Shown: positions 18,654 through 25,807 of the stretch, one piece after another
How positions within the stretch are numbered: position 1 is the stretch's first letter
Layout of the letters: every line of letters starts with the position of its first letter
NCBI GenBank assembly: GCA_031423635.1
Contig: JANPFX010000077.1
Location: forward strand, 11,976 to 75,975
Direction of reading: 5' to 3'
Source of the DNA: JANLQX01 sp031423635
GTDB taxonomy: Bacteria; Actinomycetota; Acidimicrobiia; Acidimicrobiales; JANYDT01
DNA: 64,000 bases
The notes under the pieces: model-generated
Seen by the model: only the letters and a program-made list of their open reading frames with translations
Told to the model about the DNA's origin: nothing
Database searches by the model: none
Translations under genes and position numbers: made by a program

Positions 18654-21600
18654 ATGGAATGTGGTCACTGCCGGTCGGAGAACCCCGCCAACTTTCGACA
18701 TTGTGGATCGTGCGGACAGCGTCTGGCAGCGACGCCCTGCGACGCGTGTGGCTTCGTCACTCCGGTGCCCTTTTCGTTCTGCGGGAACTGCGGGACCGCC
18801 CTCGACCTGCACCGGGCGAGCTCCCCCGAGGAACGCCGCCTGGTCACGGTGCTCTTTGCCGACGTCGTGGGCTTCACCAAGCTGGCCGATGACACCGACC
18901 CCGAAGACATCGCCCGGGTGATCGACGCGGCCTTCCGCCAGCTCAGCGATGTCGTCGCCGACCATGGCGGCACCATCGACAAGTACATCGGCGACTCGCT
19001 CATGGCGGTGTTCGGACTGGCCCAGGTGCACGAGGACGATGCCGAACGCGCCGTCGCTGCTGCCCTTGCCATGCAGCGGACCGATACCGGGCTCGGATTC
19101 GCCATCGGGGTCAATACCGGCGAGGTCATGGCCACGGCGCTCGCCGGCGGGTCGGTCACCGTGATGGGTGATCCGGTGAACGTGGCCGCTCGGCTGGAGA
19201 AGGCGGCGAAGGAAGGCGAGGTGTTGGTCGGCCCGGTGACATACGAGCTCACGGCGAGCCGTATCCACTACCGCGATCGGCCACCGATGACGCTGAAGGG
19301 CAAACGCGAACCCGTCGAGGTGCATCAGGCCATGTCGTTGCGGGCCCAGAGCCTTGCGGTGACGTCTGAAGTCGTTCCGATGGTCGGCCGCGTCGAGGAG
19401 CTCGACTTCTTGCTGTCGCAGTGGAAGCGGGCAGCGTCGCTTCGTCGTCTCGGCACCGTCCTGCTCACCGGCGACGCCGGGATCGGCAAGACCCGACTGC
19501 TCGACGAACTCATGGAAAGAATCGGCGACGAGGCCCTCGTCATCCGATCGTCGTATCCCCCCTACGGCGGCGCCGGAGGAGTTCGGGTCGGTGGCGACCT
19601 CCTTGCCCAACTCGGTCCGAGCACTGACGAGGCGATCGACCGACGTGTTCGCTCGCTGGGCGGCGACATCGATGCGTCGCTTCTCGACATCGACCCGGCG
19701 GCGCTGCGCAAGGAACAGGTCTGGGCACTCCGTCGCCTGGCCGAGATGCGCGCCACCGAGCAGCCGATCCTGGTCGTGATCGAAGACGTCCACATGGCTT
19801 CGACGAGCATCGAGTTCCTGACGAGCTTCATCGCCCAGGTGATCGATCTTCCGATGCTCGTCGTTCTCGCGGGCCGGCCGGAAGGCCGTTGGCTGACGAG
19901 CTTCTCCATGGCCAGCACGTTGCGGCTGCGCGCGCTCACCCTCGAGGGTTCACGGATCCTCGCCCGGCTCTGGCAGCCTGAGTCGGAGCCCGACCCGGCG
20001 CTGTTGGCGTGGGCGGCCGGCAACCCGTTGTTCCTCCGTGAACTCCTGGCGTTCGCCGCTCTCCATGGGCCGGAGTCGGTGGAGCGCCAGCAGTGGCCGG
20101 TGAGCCTGCGCGCCGTGCTCGCCGCCCGCCTCGACACGTTCAGTGCTGCGGAGCGGGCGGCTCTGCAGGACTTCGCCGTGATCGGTGACACCGCCACGGT
20201 GGAGCAGTTGGTCGCGCTCGGCGGATCGAGCATCGCCGAAGGAATCAGCGGCTTGACCAATGCCGGCGTGGTCCGTCATCGACCCGACGGCACGTTGCGC
20301 ATCACCGAGCCGCTCCTGCGTGAGGTGGCCTACGAGACGATGCCCCGCACGATTCGCGTGGAGCGGCATCGTCGCATGGTGGACCTGTCGACCGATCTCG
20401 ACGACCGTGCCCGACACCTCAGCCGGGCGAGTGAGCAGGCGCCCGAGGACGTCGAGCTCCGGGCTCGGGCGGCCGAAGCGCTCGCCGCAGCCGGACTGGA
20501 GGCACTCAACCGCTCGCGTCGTCCCGAGGGCATCGCGTCCTTGCGGCAGTCCGTCGCGTTGGGTCAGCGGGATCCGCACATGCTGCTCGAGTTGTCGCGT
20601 GCGCTGATCGAATCGGACAAGGGCGAAGCACGACGGCTGTTGGAGCTCTTCCCCGAGCCGAGCGGTGATCAACGTATCGATGCCGAACGGGTTCTCGTAC
20701 GCGCCAACGCCCTGACCGATGACGACCTCCCGGCAGCGCTCGTGGCCTTCGACGATGCCGCGGAAAGGTGGTCGGCGATCGGAGACCGGGTCAAGGAGGC
20801 ATGGTCGCATTCGAACAAGGGCGTCGCGCTGGCGCTCGGCGGACGGATGGGCGAGGCGGATGGAGAGTTGGTGAAGGGGCTCGACTTGTTCCGCGCCGAG
20901 TCGAACCGTTCCGGCGAGCTGGCGACCGTCAGCTTTCGGGCACTGGTGCGACCCGATCATCCGGATGTGGAGACCTGGCTGCAGGACGGACTGGCTTACG
21001 CACTCGAGCTGGGTGATCGGTCGAAGCATGTGGCCGCCCTCACGGCCTTGCAGTGGCACAGCTTCCTGACCACCCGCCTCGGCGGGTCCGTCGAGACGAT
21101 GACGGCTCGCTCATGGATCGACGAGCACCTCGCCCTGACGAAGTCGCTGGGTTGGGCCGACTCGATGCTGCAGGGCCTTTGCCTGAAGGCAAGTCTTCTG
21201 CGCAACGACGGCGACGTCGTGGGTGCCCGGGCTGCGGCCGAGGAAGCGCATGCCGTCAGCACACATAGTTCGTCGGGAGAGCGGGCGCTGCTTGCGGCCG
21301 TCGACGCGTCGCTTGATCCGGGTCGTCCGTTCCGGCGGATCGATGGGATTGATCCGTTCTCGTCCCTGGCCCTCGTGATCCAGATGGAGACGGCGCTGTT
21401 CGAAGGGCGTTTCGCCGAACTGTTCGAGTCGAACTTCGTCCCCGGACACGATGGGCTCGGCCGCCATCAGGCGATCGTCGGATACGTACCGGCGGCGGCC
21501 GGCCTGGCGTCGATCGGAGACCTCGACGGTGCCGAGCGCCTGGCCAGCCTGGTCATCGACTCGGCCAACCGCTCACGTCGTGAGCTGCCGAGGATCGCCG

Positions 21601-21815
21601 CCGAGGCCATCCTGGCGGAGTGCCGTATTCGGCGCGGTGATCACGTCGAGGTCGCGGCGCCGACGATGGGTGGGCTCGCCGGAGCGCTCGTGCTCCGCGC
21701 CCAGGCGTGGGCGGAAGTGCCCGGGGCGCATGAAGCATTGGCCGCCGTCGCTAACCGCCTTCGGGCGCCGGGGCTGATTGCCGACATCGACGAGATCGTC
21801 GGTGCGATTCGTTGA
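18654..21815 (+). CDS. Adenylate cyclase-ATPase-TPR regulator with N-terminal zinc ribbons
   Basis: 1053 residues. Two CxxC zinc ribbons: C3-C6 with C17-C20 and C29-C32 with C43-C46. A class III cyclase domain follows from about residue 61 to 230: FADVVGFT (metal Asp at 70), DKYIGD (second metal Asp at 114, Lys at 110 for adenine), and MGDPVNVAARLE with the Asn and Arg that stabilise the transition state. All catalytic positions are present, so cAMP synthesis is likely. P-loop GDAGIGKT at 273-280 starts an AAA/NACHT-like ATPase (VIEDVHMAS as Walker B), and the C-terminal half is TPR-like helical repeats. Such proteins couple cyclase output to ligand or partner binding on the TPR part. The ATG at 18654 begins the first ribbon. 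Confidence 0.88.
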   Translation: MECGHCRSENPANFRHCGSCGQRLAATPCDACGFVTPVPFSFCGNCGTALDLHRASSPEERRLVTVLFADVVGFTKLADDTDPEDIARVIDAAFRQLSDVVADHGGTIDKYIGDSLMAVFGLAQVHEDDAERAVAAALAMQRTDTGLGFAIGVNTGEVMATALAGGSVTVMGDPVNVAARLEKAAKEGEVLVGPVTYELTASRIHYRDRPPMTLKGKREPVEVHQAMSLRAQSLAVTSEVVPMVGRVEELDFLLSQWKRAASLRRLGTVLLTGDAGIGKTRLLDELMERIGDEALVIRSSYPPYGGAGGVRVGGDLLAQLGPSTDEAIDRRVRSLGGDIDASLLDIDPAALRKEQVWALRRLAEMRATEQPILVVIEDVHMASTSIEFLTSFIAQVIDLPMLVVLAGRPEGRWLTSFSMASTLRLRALTLEGSRILARLWQPESEPDPALLAWAAGNPLFLRELLAFAALHGPESVERQQWPVSLRAVLAARLDTFSAAERAALQDFAVIGDTATVEQLVALGGSSIAEGISGLTNAGVVRHRPDGTLRITEPLLREVAYETMPRTIRVERHRRMVDLSTDLDDRARHLSRASEQAPEDVELRARAAEALAAAGLEALNRSRRPEGIASLRQSVALGQRDPHMLLELSRALIESDKGEARRLLELFPEPSGDQRIDAERVLVRANALTDDDLPAALVAFDDAAERWSAIGDRVKEAWSHSNKGVALALGGRMGEADGELVKGLDLFRAESNRSGELATVSFRALVRPDHPDVETWLQDGLAYALELGDRSKHVAALTALQWHSFLTTRLGGSVETMTARSWIDEHLALTKSLGWADSMLQGLCLKASLLRNDGDVVGARAAAEEAHAVSTHSSSGERALLAAVDASLDPGRPFRRIDGIDPFSSLALVIQMETALFEGRFAELFESNFVPGHDGLGRHQAIVGYVPAAAGLASIGDLDGAERLASLVIDSANRSRRELPRIAAEAILAECRIRRGDHVEVAAPTMGGLAGALVLRAQAWAEVPGAHEALAAVANRLRAPGLIADIDEIVGAIR

Positions 21816-21825
21816 GCGCCGTTCG

Positions 21826-22326
21826 ATGAGCGCGAAAGGAACACCGGCGACCCAGGTGGCATCGGCCGCGGGGCTCGCGTACGCGCTGCATTCCTATGAC
21901 CACGATCCGGGTGCTGCGTCCTACGGCCTCGAAGCGGCGGAGCGCCTCGGCGTGTCACCGAAGCGAGTCGCCAAGACGCTCGTCGCCTCGGTGGCGCGAA
22001 GCAGCCGACCTGAATTGGTTGTCGGTGTTGTGCCGGTCGACGGGCAACTCGACCTCAAGGCACTGGCCGCCGCGGTTGGCTCGAAGCGCGCCGACATGGC
22101 GCCGCCGGGTGATGTCGAACGATCGACCGGATATGTGCTCGGCGGCGTGTCGCCGCTCGGACAGCGCAGGAAGCTCTCGACGGTGATCGATGCGTCGTTG
22201 ATCGAGCACGCCACGGTGTTCGTCTCGGCGGGGAGACGGGGCCTCGAGATCGAGCTATCGCCGATTGATCTCGTCAACGTGTCATCGGCAATGGTCGCCC
22301 CGATCGTGACGTACGTCCAGCGGTAG
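21826..22326 (+). CDS. ybaK: Cys-tRNA(Pro) deacylase, YbaK/EbsC family
   Basis: 166 residues, single YbaK/aaRS-associated domain. Family members clear mischarged Cys-tRNA(Pro). Visible: TPATQVASAAGLAYALHSYDHDP, AERLGVSPKRVAKTLVA (with the conserved catalytic Lys in the KTL segment), VVPVDGQLDLKALA, KRADMAPPGDVERSTGYVLGGVSPLGQ and the C-terminal GRRGLEIELSPIDL. The ATG at 21826 starts 10 bp after the cyclase stop, so the gene may be cotranscribed with it; a GTG at 21802, inside the cyclase frame, is less likely. The pairing with the cyclase has no obvious functional logic. Confidence 0.88.
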   Translation: MSAKGTPATQVASAAGLAYALHSYDHDPGAASYGLEAAERLGVSPKRVAKTLVASVARSSRPELVVGVVPVDGQLDLKALAAAVGSKRADMAPPGDVERSTGYVLGGVSPLGQRRKLSTVIDASLIEHATVFVSAGRRGLEIELSPIDLVNVSSAMVAPIVTYVQR

Positions 22327-22333
22327 GCGACCG

Positions 22334-22354
22334 TAACCGACGCTGCGTCGGTTA
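22334..22354. promoter_or_regulatory. 21-bp perfect palindrome, probable TetR operator
   Basis: TAACCGACGC, a single central T, then GCGTCGGTTA: 10-bp arms with no mismatch. It ends 11 bp before the ATG of the TetR-family gene. TAAGAT at 22352-22357 resembles a -10 element and would place the transcription start almost at the ATG, giving a leaderless mRNA. A repressor bound here would cover that promoter, consistent with autoregulation of the TetR-SDR pair. Confidence 0.75.
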
Positions 22355-22365
22355 AGATCGCTCTT

Positions 22366-22995
22366 ATGCAGCGAGCGCGATCACCGGAGGCGAAGACGAT
22401 CCGCCTTGTCGCGATCCTTGACGCGACTGCCCGCTGTTTCGACGAGGTCGGACCCGACCTCACGCTTGACCAGGTTGCCACTGCCGCCGGTCTGACACGA
22501 ACGACGCTCTACGGTTACGCAGTGACCCGTGAAGAGCTTCTCCTGCTTCTCACCGCACGCGAGCTCGACGGCTTCTTCGACGCCCTTGCGCTCGGCATAC
22601 GACGCCGGCGCAGTGCGAACGGAGTCGCCCGTCTCTTTGCCGAAGCCGTCATCGAACGTCCGCGCCTGGCGCCGCTGCTGGCGTCGTGCAGCGTCGTGTT
22701 CGAGCGGAACATCTCCCTCGGCGCAGCCGTCACCTGGAAGCAGCATCTTCATGATCAACTGCTCGCCACCGGCGCGCACATCGATTCGGCCCTGCGGCTC
22801 GACGAAGGTTCGGGGGCCCGCTTCGTGCTCCACGTGCACGCTGTCGTCACCGGGCTGCACGGTGTCGCGTTTCCACCCGAGGTTGCCGCCAAGGCCATCA
22901 CTGACGCTGGGCTCGACGCTCTGCGCGTGGACTTCGCTGACGAACTGATCGTCTCGCTCACCGCCCTGGCCGGGGCACTTCTCACCGCGTCGTGA
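22366..22995 (+). CDS. TetR family transcriptional regulator
   Basis: 209 residues. The N-terminal helix-turn-helix region reads ILDATARCFDEVGPDLTLDQVATAAGLTRTTLYGYAVTREELL, the TetR pattern (recognition helix TRTTLYGYA), with a divergent all-helical ligand domain behind. The ATG at 22366 lies just after a perfect 21-bp palindrome (22334-22354) that is its likely operator. The SDR oxidoreductase gene follows after 24 bp and is probably under the same control. The ligand is unknown; the SDR substrate would be the first guess. Confidence 0.88.
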   Translation: MQRARSPEAKTIRLVAILDATARCFDEVGPDLTLDQVATAAGLTRTTLYGYAVTREELLLLLTARELDGFFDALALGIRRRRSANGVARLFAEAVIERPRLAPLLASCSVVFERNISLGAAVTWKQHLHDQLLATGAHIDSALRLDEGSGARFVLHVHAVVTGLHGVAFPPEVAAKAITDAGLDALRVDFADELIVSLTALAGALLTAS

Positions 22996-23019
22996 TTCAC
23001 CACGACCGAAAGGAACATC

Positions 23020-23814
23020 ATGAACACCCCCACCCGTCCGCTTGCCGTCGTCACCGGTGCCTCCGGTGGCATCGGCGAAGAACTCGCGCGTGAGCTCGGC
23101 GCGAAGGGCCACGATCTCGTGCTGGTCGCCCGCTCCACCGGGAAGCTCGAGGCGCTCGCAGACGGTCTTTCGTCCAAGCACGGGGTGGCGGTGCACGTGC
23201 TCACCGCCGACCTTGGCCACGTCGGCGCCGGACACGCGCTCGCCGCGGAGCTTGCCGCGAAAGGCCTTGACATCGACGTGCTCGTCAACAACGCCGGCTT
23301 CGCCGATTTCGGTGAGATGTGGAAAGCCGATGCAGCCAAGCTCGACTCGATGATCGCGCTGAACATGGCCGTCCTCACCGAGCTCATGCACGACCTCATC
23401 CCGGCGATGGTGGCGCGTGGCCGAGGCCGGATCATGAACGTAGCGTCGACTGCGGCGTTCTTCCCTGGCCCGTTGATGGGGGTGTACTACGCCACCAAGG
23501 CGTATGTGCTCAGCCTCAGCGAGGCCACGCACGAGGAACTCAAGGGCACGGGCGTCACCGTCACCGCGCTGTGTCCGGGGCCGACCCAATCGGGTTTCCA
23601 GGCTGCCGCGGCGATGGAGAACTCCAAGCTGGTGAAAGGGCGCAAGATGCCGACGGCACAGCACGTCGCCGAGCTCGGTGTCGCAGCAATGCTCAAGGGC
23701 AAGCCGGTCTTCGTGATCGGAGCCAAGAACAAGCTGTCCGTCCTGAGCCCCCGCTTCATGCCGCGCTCGATGGTCCCCGGCATGGTCAAGCGAGCCCAGG
23801 CTGCGTCGCACTGA
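23020..23814 (+). CDS. Short-chain dehydrogenase/reductase
   Basis: 264 residues, classical SDR fold. Cofactor motif TGASGGIGEELARELG near residues 12-27, NNAG near 92, MNVASTAAFFPGP with the catalytic Ser region, and YYATKAY with the Tyr-x-x-x-Lys pair. LCPGPTQSGF follows as in DltE-like and fatty-acid-type SDRs. Substrate cannot be inferred. The ATG at 23020 has an AAAGGAA ribosome-binding site 5-6 bp upstream. It is downstream of the TetR gene by 24 bp, so the pair probably forms a repressor-controlled operon. Confidence 0.88.
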   Translation: MNTPTRPLAVVTGASGGIGEELARELGAKGHDLVLVARSTGKLEALADGLSSKHGVAVHVLTADLGHVGAGHALAAELAAKGLDIDVLVNNAGFADFGEMWKADAAKLDSMIALNMAVLTELMHDLIPAMVARGRGRIMNVASTAAFFPGPLMGVYYATKAYVLSLSEATHEELKGTGVTVTALCPGPTQSGFQAAAAMENSKLVKGRKMPTAQHVAELGVAAMLKGKPVFVIGAKNKLSVLSPRFMPRSMVPGMVKRAQAASH

Positions 23815-24321
23815 CGCAAACGCTGCGGCTCGGGGTACGCCTTCCAGAATCGATCGGGATCGGCGCGTAACTCGTGCGCGGCTGCGTCGAGCGTGACGTC
23901 ACCGAACTCGATCCCGACTCGGCCCCTTGGCGGATCGAGTCGGCGTGGCCGGTCGCGACCAGGACGCCAGGAAACGCACTCGAACCCGACCATCGGTTCA
24001 CGTGGAGCACGAGGACGTCGGGGATGCGGATGACTGCCCCGCACGTCGTCGAACCGAAAGCGAGTGGTTCACGCAACTCGCTTCGTATCGATCTCGAAGG
24101 CGCCGGCGCGACGCTCATGGGATGGCTCCTCGCCGCAAGATCGAACGTGTCCTGGCCACGGAGCACGACGGGTTTCGTCGGGAGGCCGAGCGCATCGCCG
24201 CCGAAGCCGGGCGCAACCTCCGCTCAGCCGACTCCGGGTGAAGCTCGCCTTGGCGACGCACGCATGCCGAGCGCTACGGTCGCCTTTGTAGGACAACAGC
24301 GCTCTGCCCGAAGGACTCCGA
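23815..24321. other. 507-bp region without a confident gene, possibly decayed
   Basis: No frame spans this stretch convincingly. On the minus strand, coding-like segments change frame: one reads EFGDVTLDAAAHELR and RFWKAYPEPQRL (about 23820-23920), another reads GAVIRIPDVLVLHVNRW (about 23990-24040). That pattern is compatible with a frameshifted remnant but I cannot name a family. On the plus strand a short frame at 24122-24241 (39 residues, APRRKIERVLATEHDGFRRE and so on, charged and helix-like) could be a small protein or remnant. No strong promoter or terminator seen. Confidence 0.4.
24122..24241 (+). CDS. Possible small protein of 39 residues
   Basis: ATG at 24122, TGA at 24239-24241. 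The product is charged and predicted helical by eye (KIERVLATEHDGF, EAERIAAEAGRNLR). Third-position GC is high and the amino acid mix looks more protein-like than other frames here. There is no clear ribosome-binding site and no family I recognise. It could equally be the C-terminal remnant of a decayed gene, given the broken segments just upstream. Confidence 0.25.
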   Translation: MAPRRKIERVLATEHDGFRREAERIAAEAGRNLRSADSG

Positions 24322-25467
24322 ATGACCGACGGCTTTTGCAACCCCATGTTCGATGCCGTCAGATCAGCGTTCGACGCAAACTTCGCCCGAGGCGACGAGG
24401 TGGGCGCGTCCGTTGCGGTGATTCACCGGGGCGAGGTCGTTGTTGATCTCTGGGGTGGCCACACCGACGCCGTGAAGTCCACGGAGTGGGGTCGCGACAC
24501 GCTGATCAACGTGTGGTCGACGACGAAGACGATGACCGCGCTCTGCATGCTCCTATTGATGGATCGCGGCGAGCTCGATCCTGATGCCCCGGTCACCAGG
24601 TACTGGCCCGAGTTCGAGGCCAACGGCAAGGGCAACGTCCTCATCCGCCACATCATGAGCCACACCGCCGGACTGCCCGGATGGGACGAGAAGATCGACG
24701 TGACGGTCCTCTTCGACTGGGATCGAACGTGTGCATTGCTTGCCGCCCAGCCGACGTGGTGGGAGCCGGGCACCGCCTCGGGCTATCACGCCACCTCCCA
24801 GGGCTTCTTGTGCGGTGAGGTGGTGCGTCGGATCACCGGGCTCACCCTCGGTCACTTCTTTGCCCGTGAGGTGGCGGGGCCGACCGGCGCCGACTTCCAC
24901 ATCGGCACCTCGCAGGCGCAGGACCACCGGGTCATCTCGGTGATCCCACCCGAGCCGACAGCTGGTTTTGCGGCCCTTCCGGCGGACGCCGTGATCCCGC
25001 CTGAGTTCGAGATCGCCCACCGCACCTTCACCAACCCCCAGACGCAGGCCGAGGTGTCGTTCACGATCCCGTGGCGGCGCGCGGAACTGCCGGCCGTCGG
25101 CGGCCACGGCAACGCCCGCTCCGTCGCGGTCGCCCAACATGCCGTATCGCACGGTGGCGTGGCGTTCGGTCGGCGGATCCTGTCACCGAACGCCACCGAT
25201 GTGATCTTCCGGGAGCAGTACAACGGCGTCGACCGGGTGCTGTTCTCGTCCCTCCATCACGGCATCGGCTACGCCCTCCCCGGTGAGTTGCACCCACTGC
25301 CTTCGAGTAGGGCGGCGTGGTGGGCCGGCTGGGGCGGGTCCCTTTGCGTCAACGACCTCGAACACGGCTTCACCTTCGCCTACGTGATGAACCGCATGCT
25401 CCCGGGCACCTTCGGCGACTACCGCTCCGCCGGTCTACTGACGGCGCTGTACCGCTCCCTCGGCTGA
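24322..25467 (+). CDS. Serine hydrolase, class C beta-lactamase/esterase (EstB-like) family
   Basis: 381 residues. The nucleophile motif Ser-x-x-Lys is in VWSTTKTMTALCMLLLMDRGELDPD near residues 55-78; GYHATSQGFL in the middle has the Tyr of the Tyr-x-Asn position (here Tyr-His-Ala), and the C-terminal WAGWGGSLCVNDLEHGFTFAYVMNRM is the third conserved strand. No signal peptide, so a cytosolic esterase or lipase-like role is more likely than antibiotic resistance. The ATG at 24322 has AAGGA about 6 bp upstream. The gene stands alone between the unclear region and the ecm gene. Confidence 0.85.
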   Translation: MTDGFCNPMFDAVRSAFDANFARGDEVGASVAVIHRGEVVVDLWGGHTDAVKSTEWGRDTLINVWSTTKTMTALCMLLLMDRGELDPDAPVTRYWPEFEANGKGNVLIRHIMSHTAGLPGWDEKIDVTVLFDWDRTCALLAAQPTWWEPGTASGYHATSQGFLCGEVVRRITGLTLGHFFAREVAGPTGADFHIGTSQAQDHRVISVIPPEPTAGFAALPADAVIPPEFEIAHRTFTNPQTQAEVSFTIPWRRAELPAVGGHGNARSVAVAQHAVSHGGVAFGRRILSPNATDVIFREQYNGVDRVLFSSLHHGIGYALPGELHPLPSSRAAWWAGWGGSLCVNDLEHGFTFAYVMNRMLPGTFGDYRSAGLLTALYRSLG

Positions 25468-25555
25468 GCCGGTTGTTTCTGCCAACGCGGCCGGGCGCTT
25501 CGTCGCTCCCTCGGTGGATTGTTCCGCGCGCTGAGTGATCGGGGAGGATGGTCGC

Positions 25556-25807
25556 ATGCGTGAACGCGACCAGCCGTGGGTGATGAGGACCTACTCGGGC
25601 CACTCGACGGCCCGGGCGTCGAATGCGTTGTACCGCACCAACCTCGCCAAGGGCCAGACCGGCCTCTCGGTGGCCTTCGACCTTCCGACGCAAACCGGGT
25701 ATGACCCGGGTGATCTGGCGGCCAATGGCGAGGTCGGCAAGGTCGGCGTGCCAGTGGTGCATCTCGGCCACATGCGCGAGCTGTTCGCCGACATCCCGCT
25801 CGAGTAG
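25556..25807 (+). CDS. ecm: Ethylmalonyl-CoA mutase (MeaA/Ecm), N-terminal portion ending at an in-frame TAG
   Basis: 83 residues from an ATG with GGGGAGG 8 bp upstream. RTYSGHSTARASNALYR, NLAKGQTGLSVAFDLPTQTGYD and GKVGVPVVHLGHMRELF are the first strands of the substrate-binding TIM barrel of acyl-CoA mutases. The frame stops with TAG at 25805-25807, in the segment IPLE-stop-LNTSMTINATA. In intact relatives the same protein continues unbroken here with a residue followed by MNTSMTINA. Removing the stop would give a 650-residue protein, the usual length. No frameshift is involved: the remainder continues in the same frame from the next codon. Confidence 0.8.
   Translation: MRERDQPWVMRTYSGHSTARASNALYRTNLAKGQTGLSVAFDLPTQTGYDPGDLAANGEVGKVGVPVVHLGHMRELFADIPLE
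25805..25807 (+). other. In-frame amber codon inside the ethylmalonyl-CoA mutase gene
   Basis: Codons here read CTC GAG TAG TTG AAC ACC TCG ATG. A Gln (CAG) or Lys (AAG) codon would need one base change to become TAG, and the next codon TTG stands where relatives have Met (ATG). The codon lies within the catalytic barrel and everything on both sides is well conserved. Options are a true nonsense mutation, readthrough, immediate restart at TTG with two polypeptides, or a sequencing error. Confidence 0.9.

Noticed and set aside
24322..25467. Antibiotic-resistance beta-lactamase
   Set aside because: No signal peptide and the motif set fits the esterase-type branch of the fold better.
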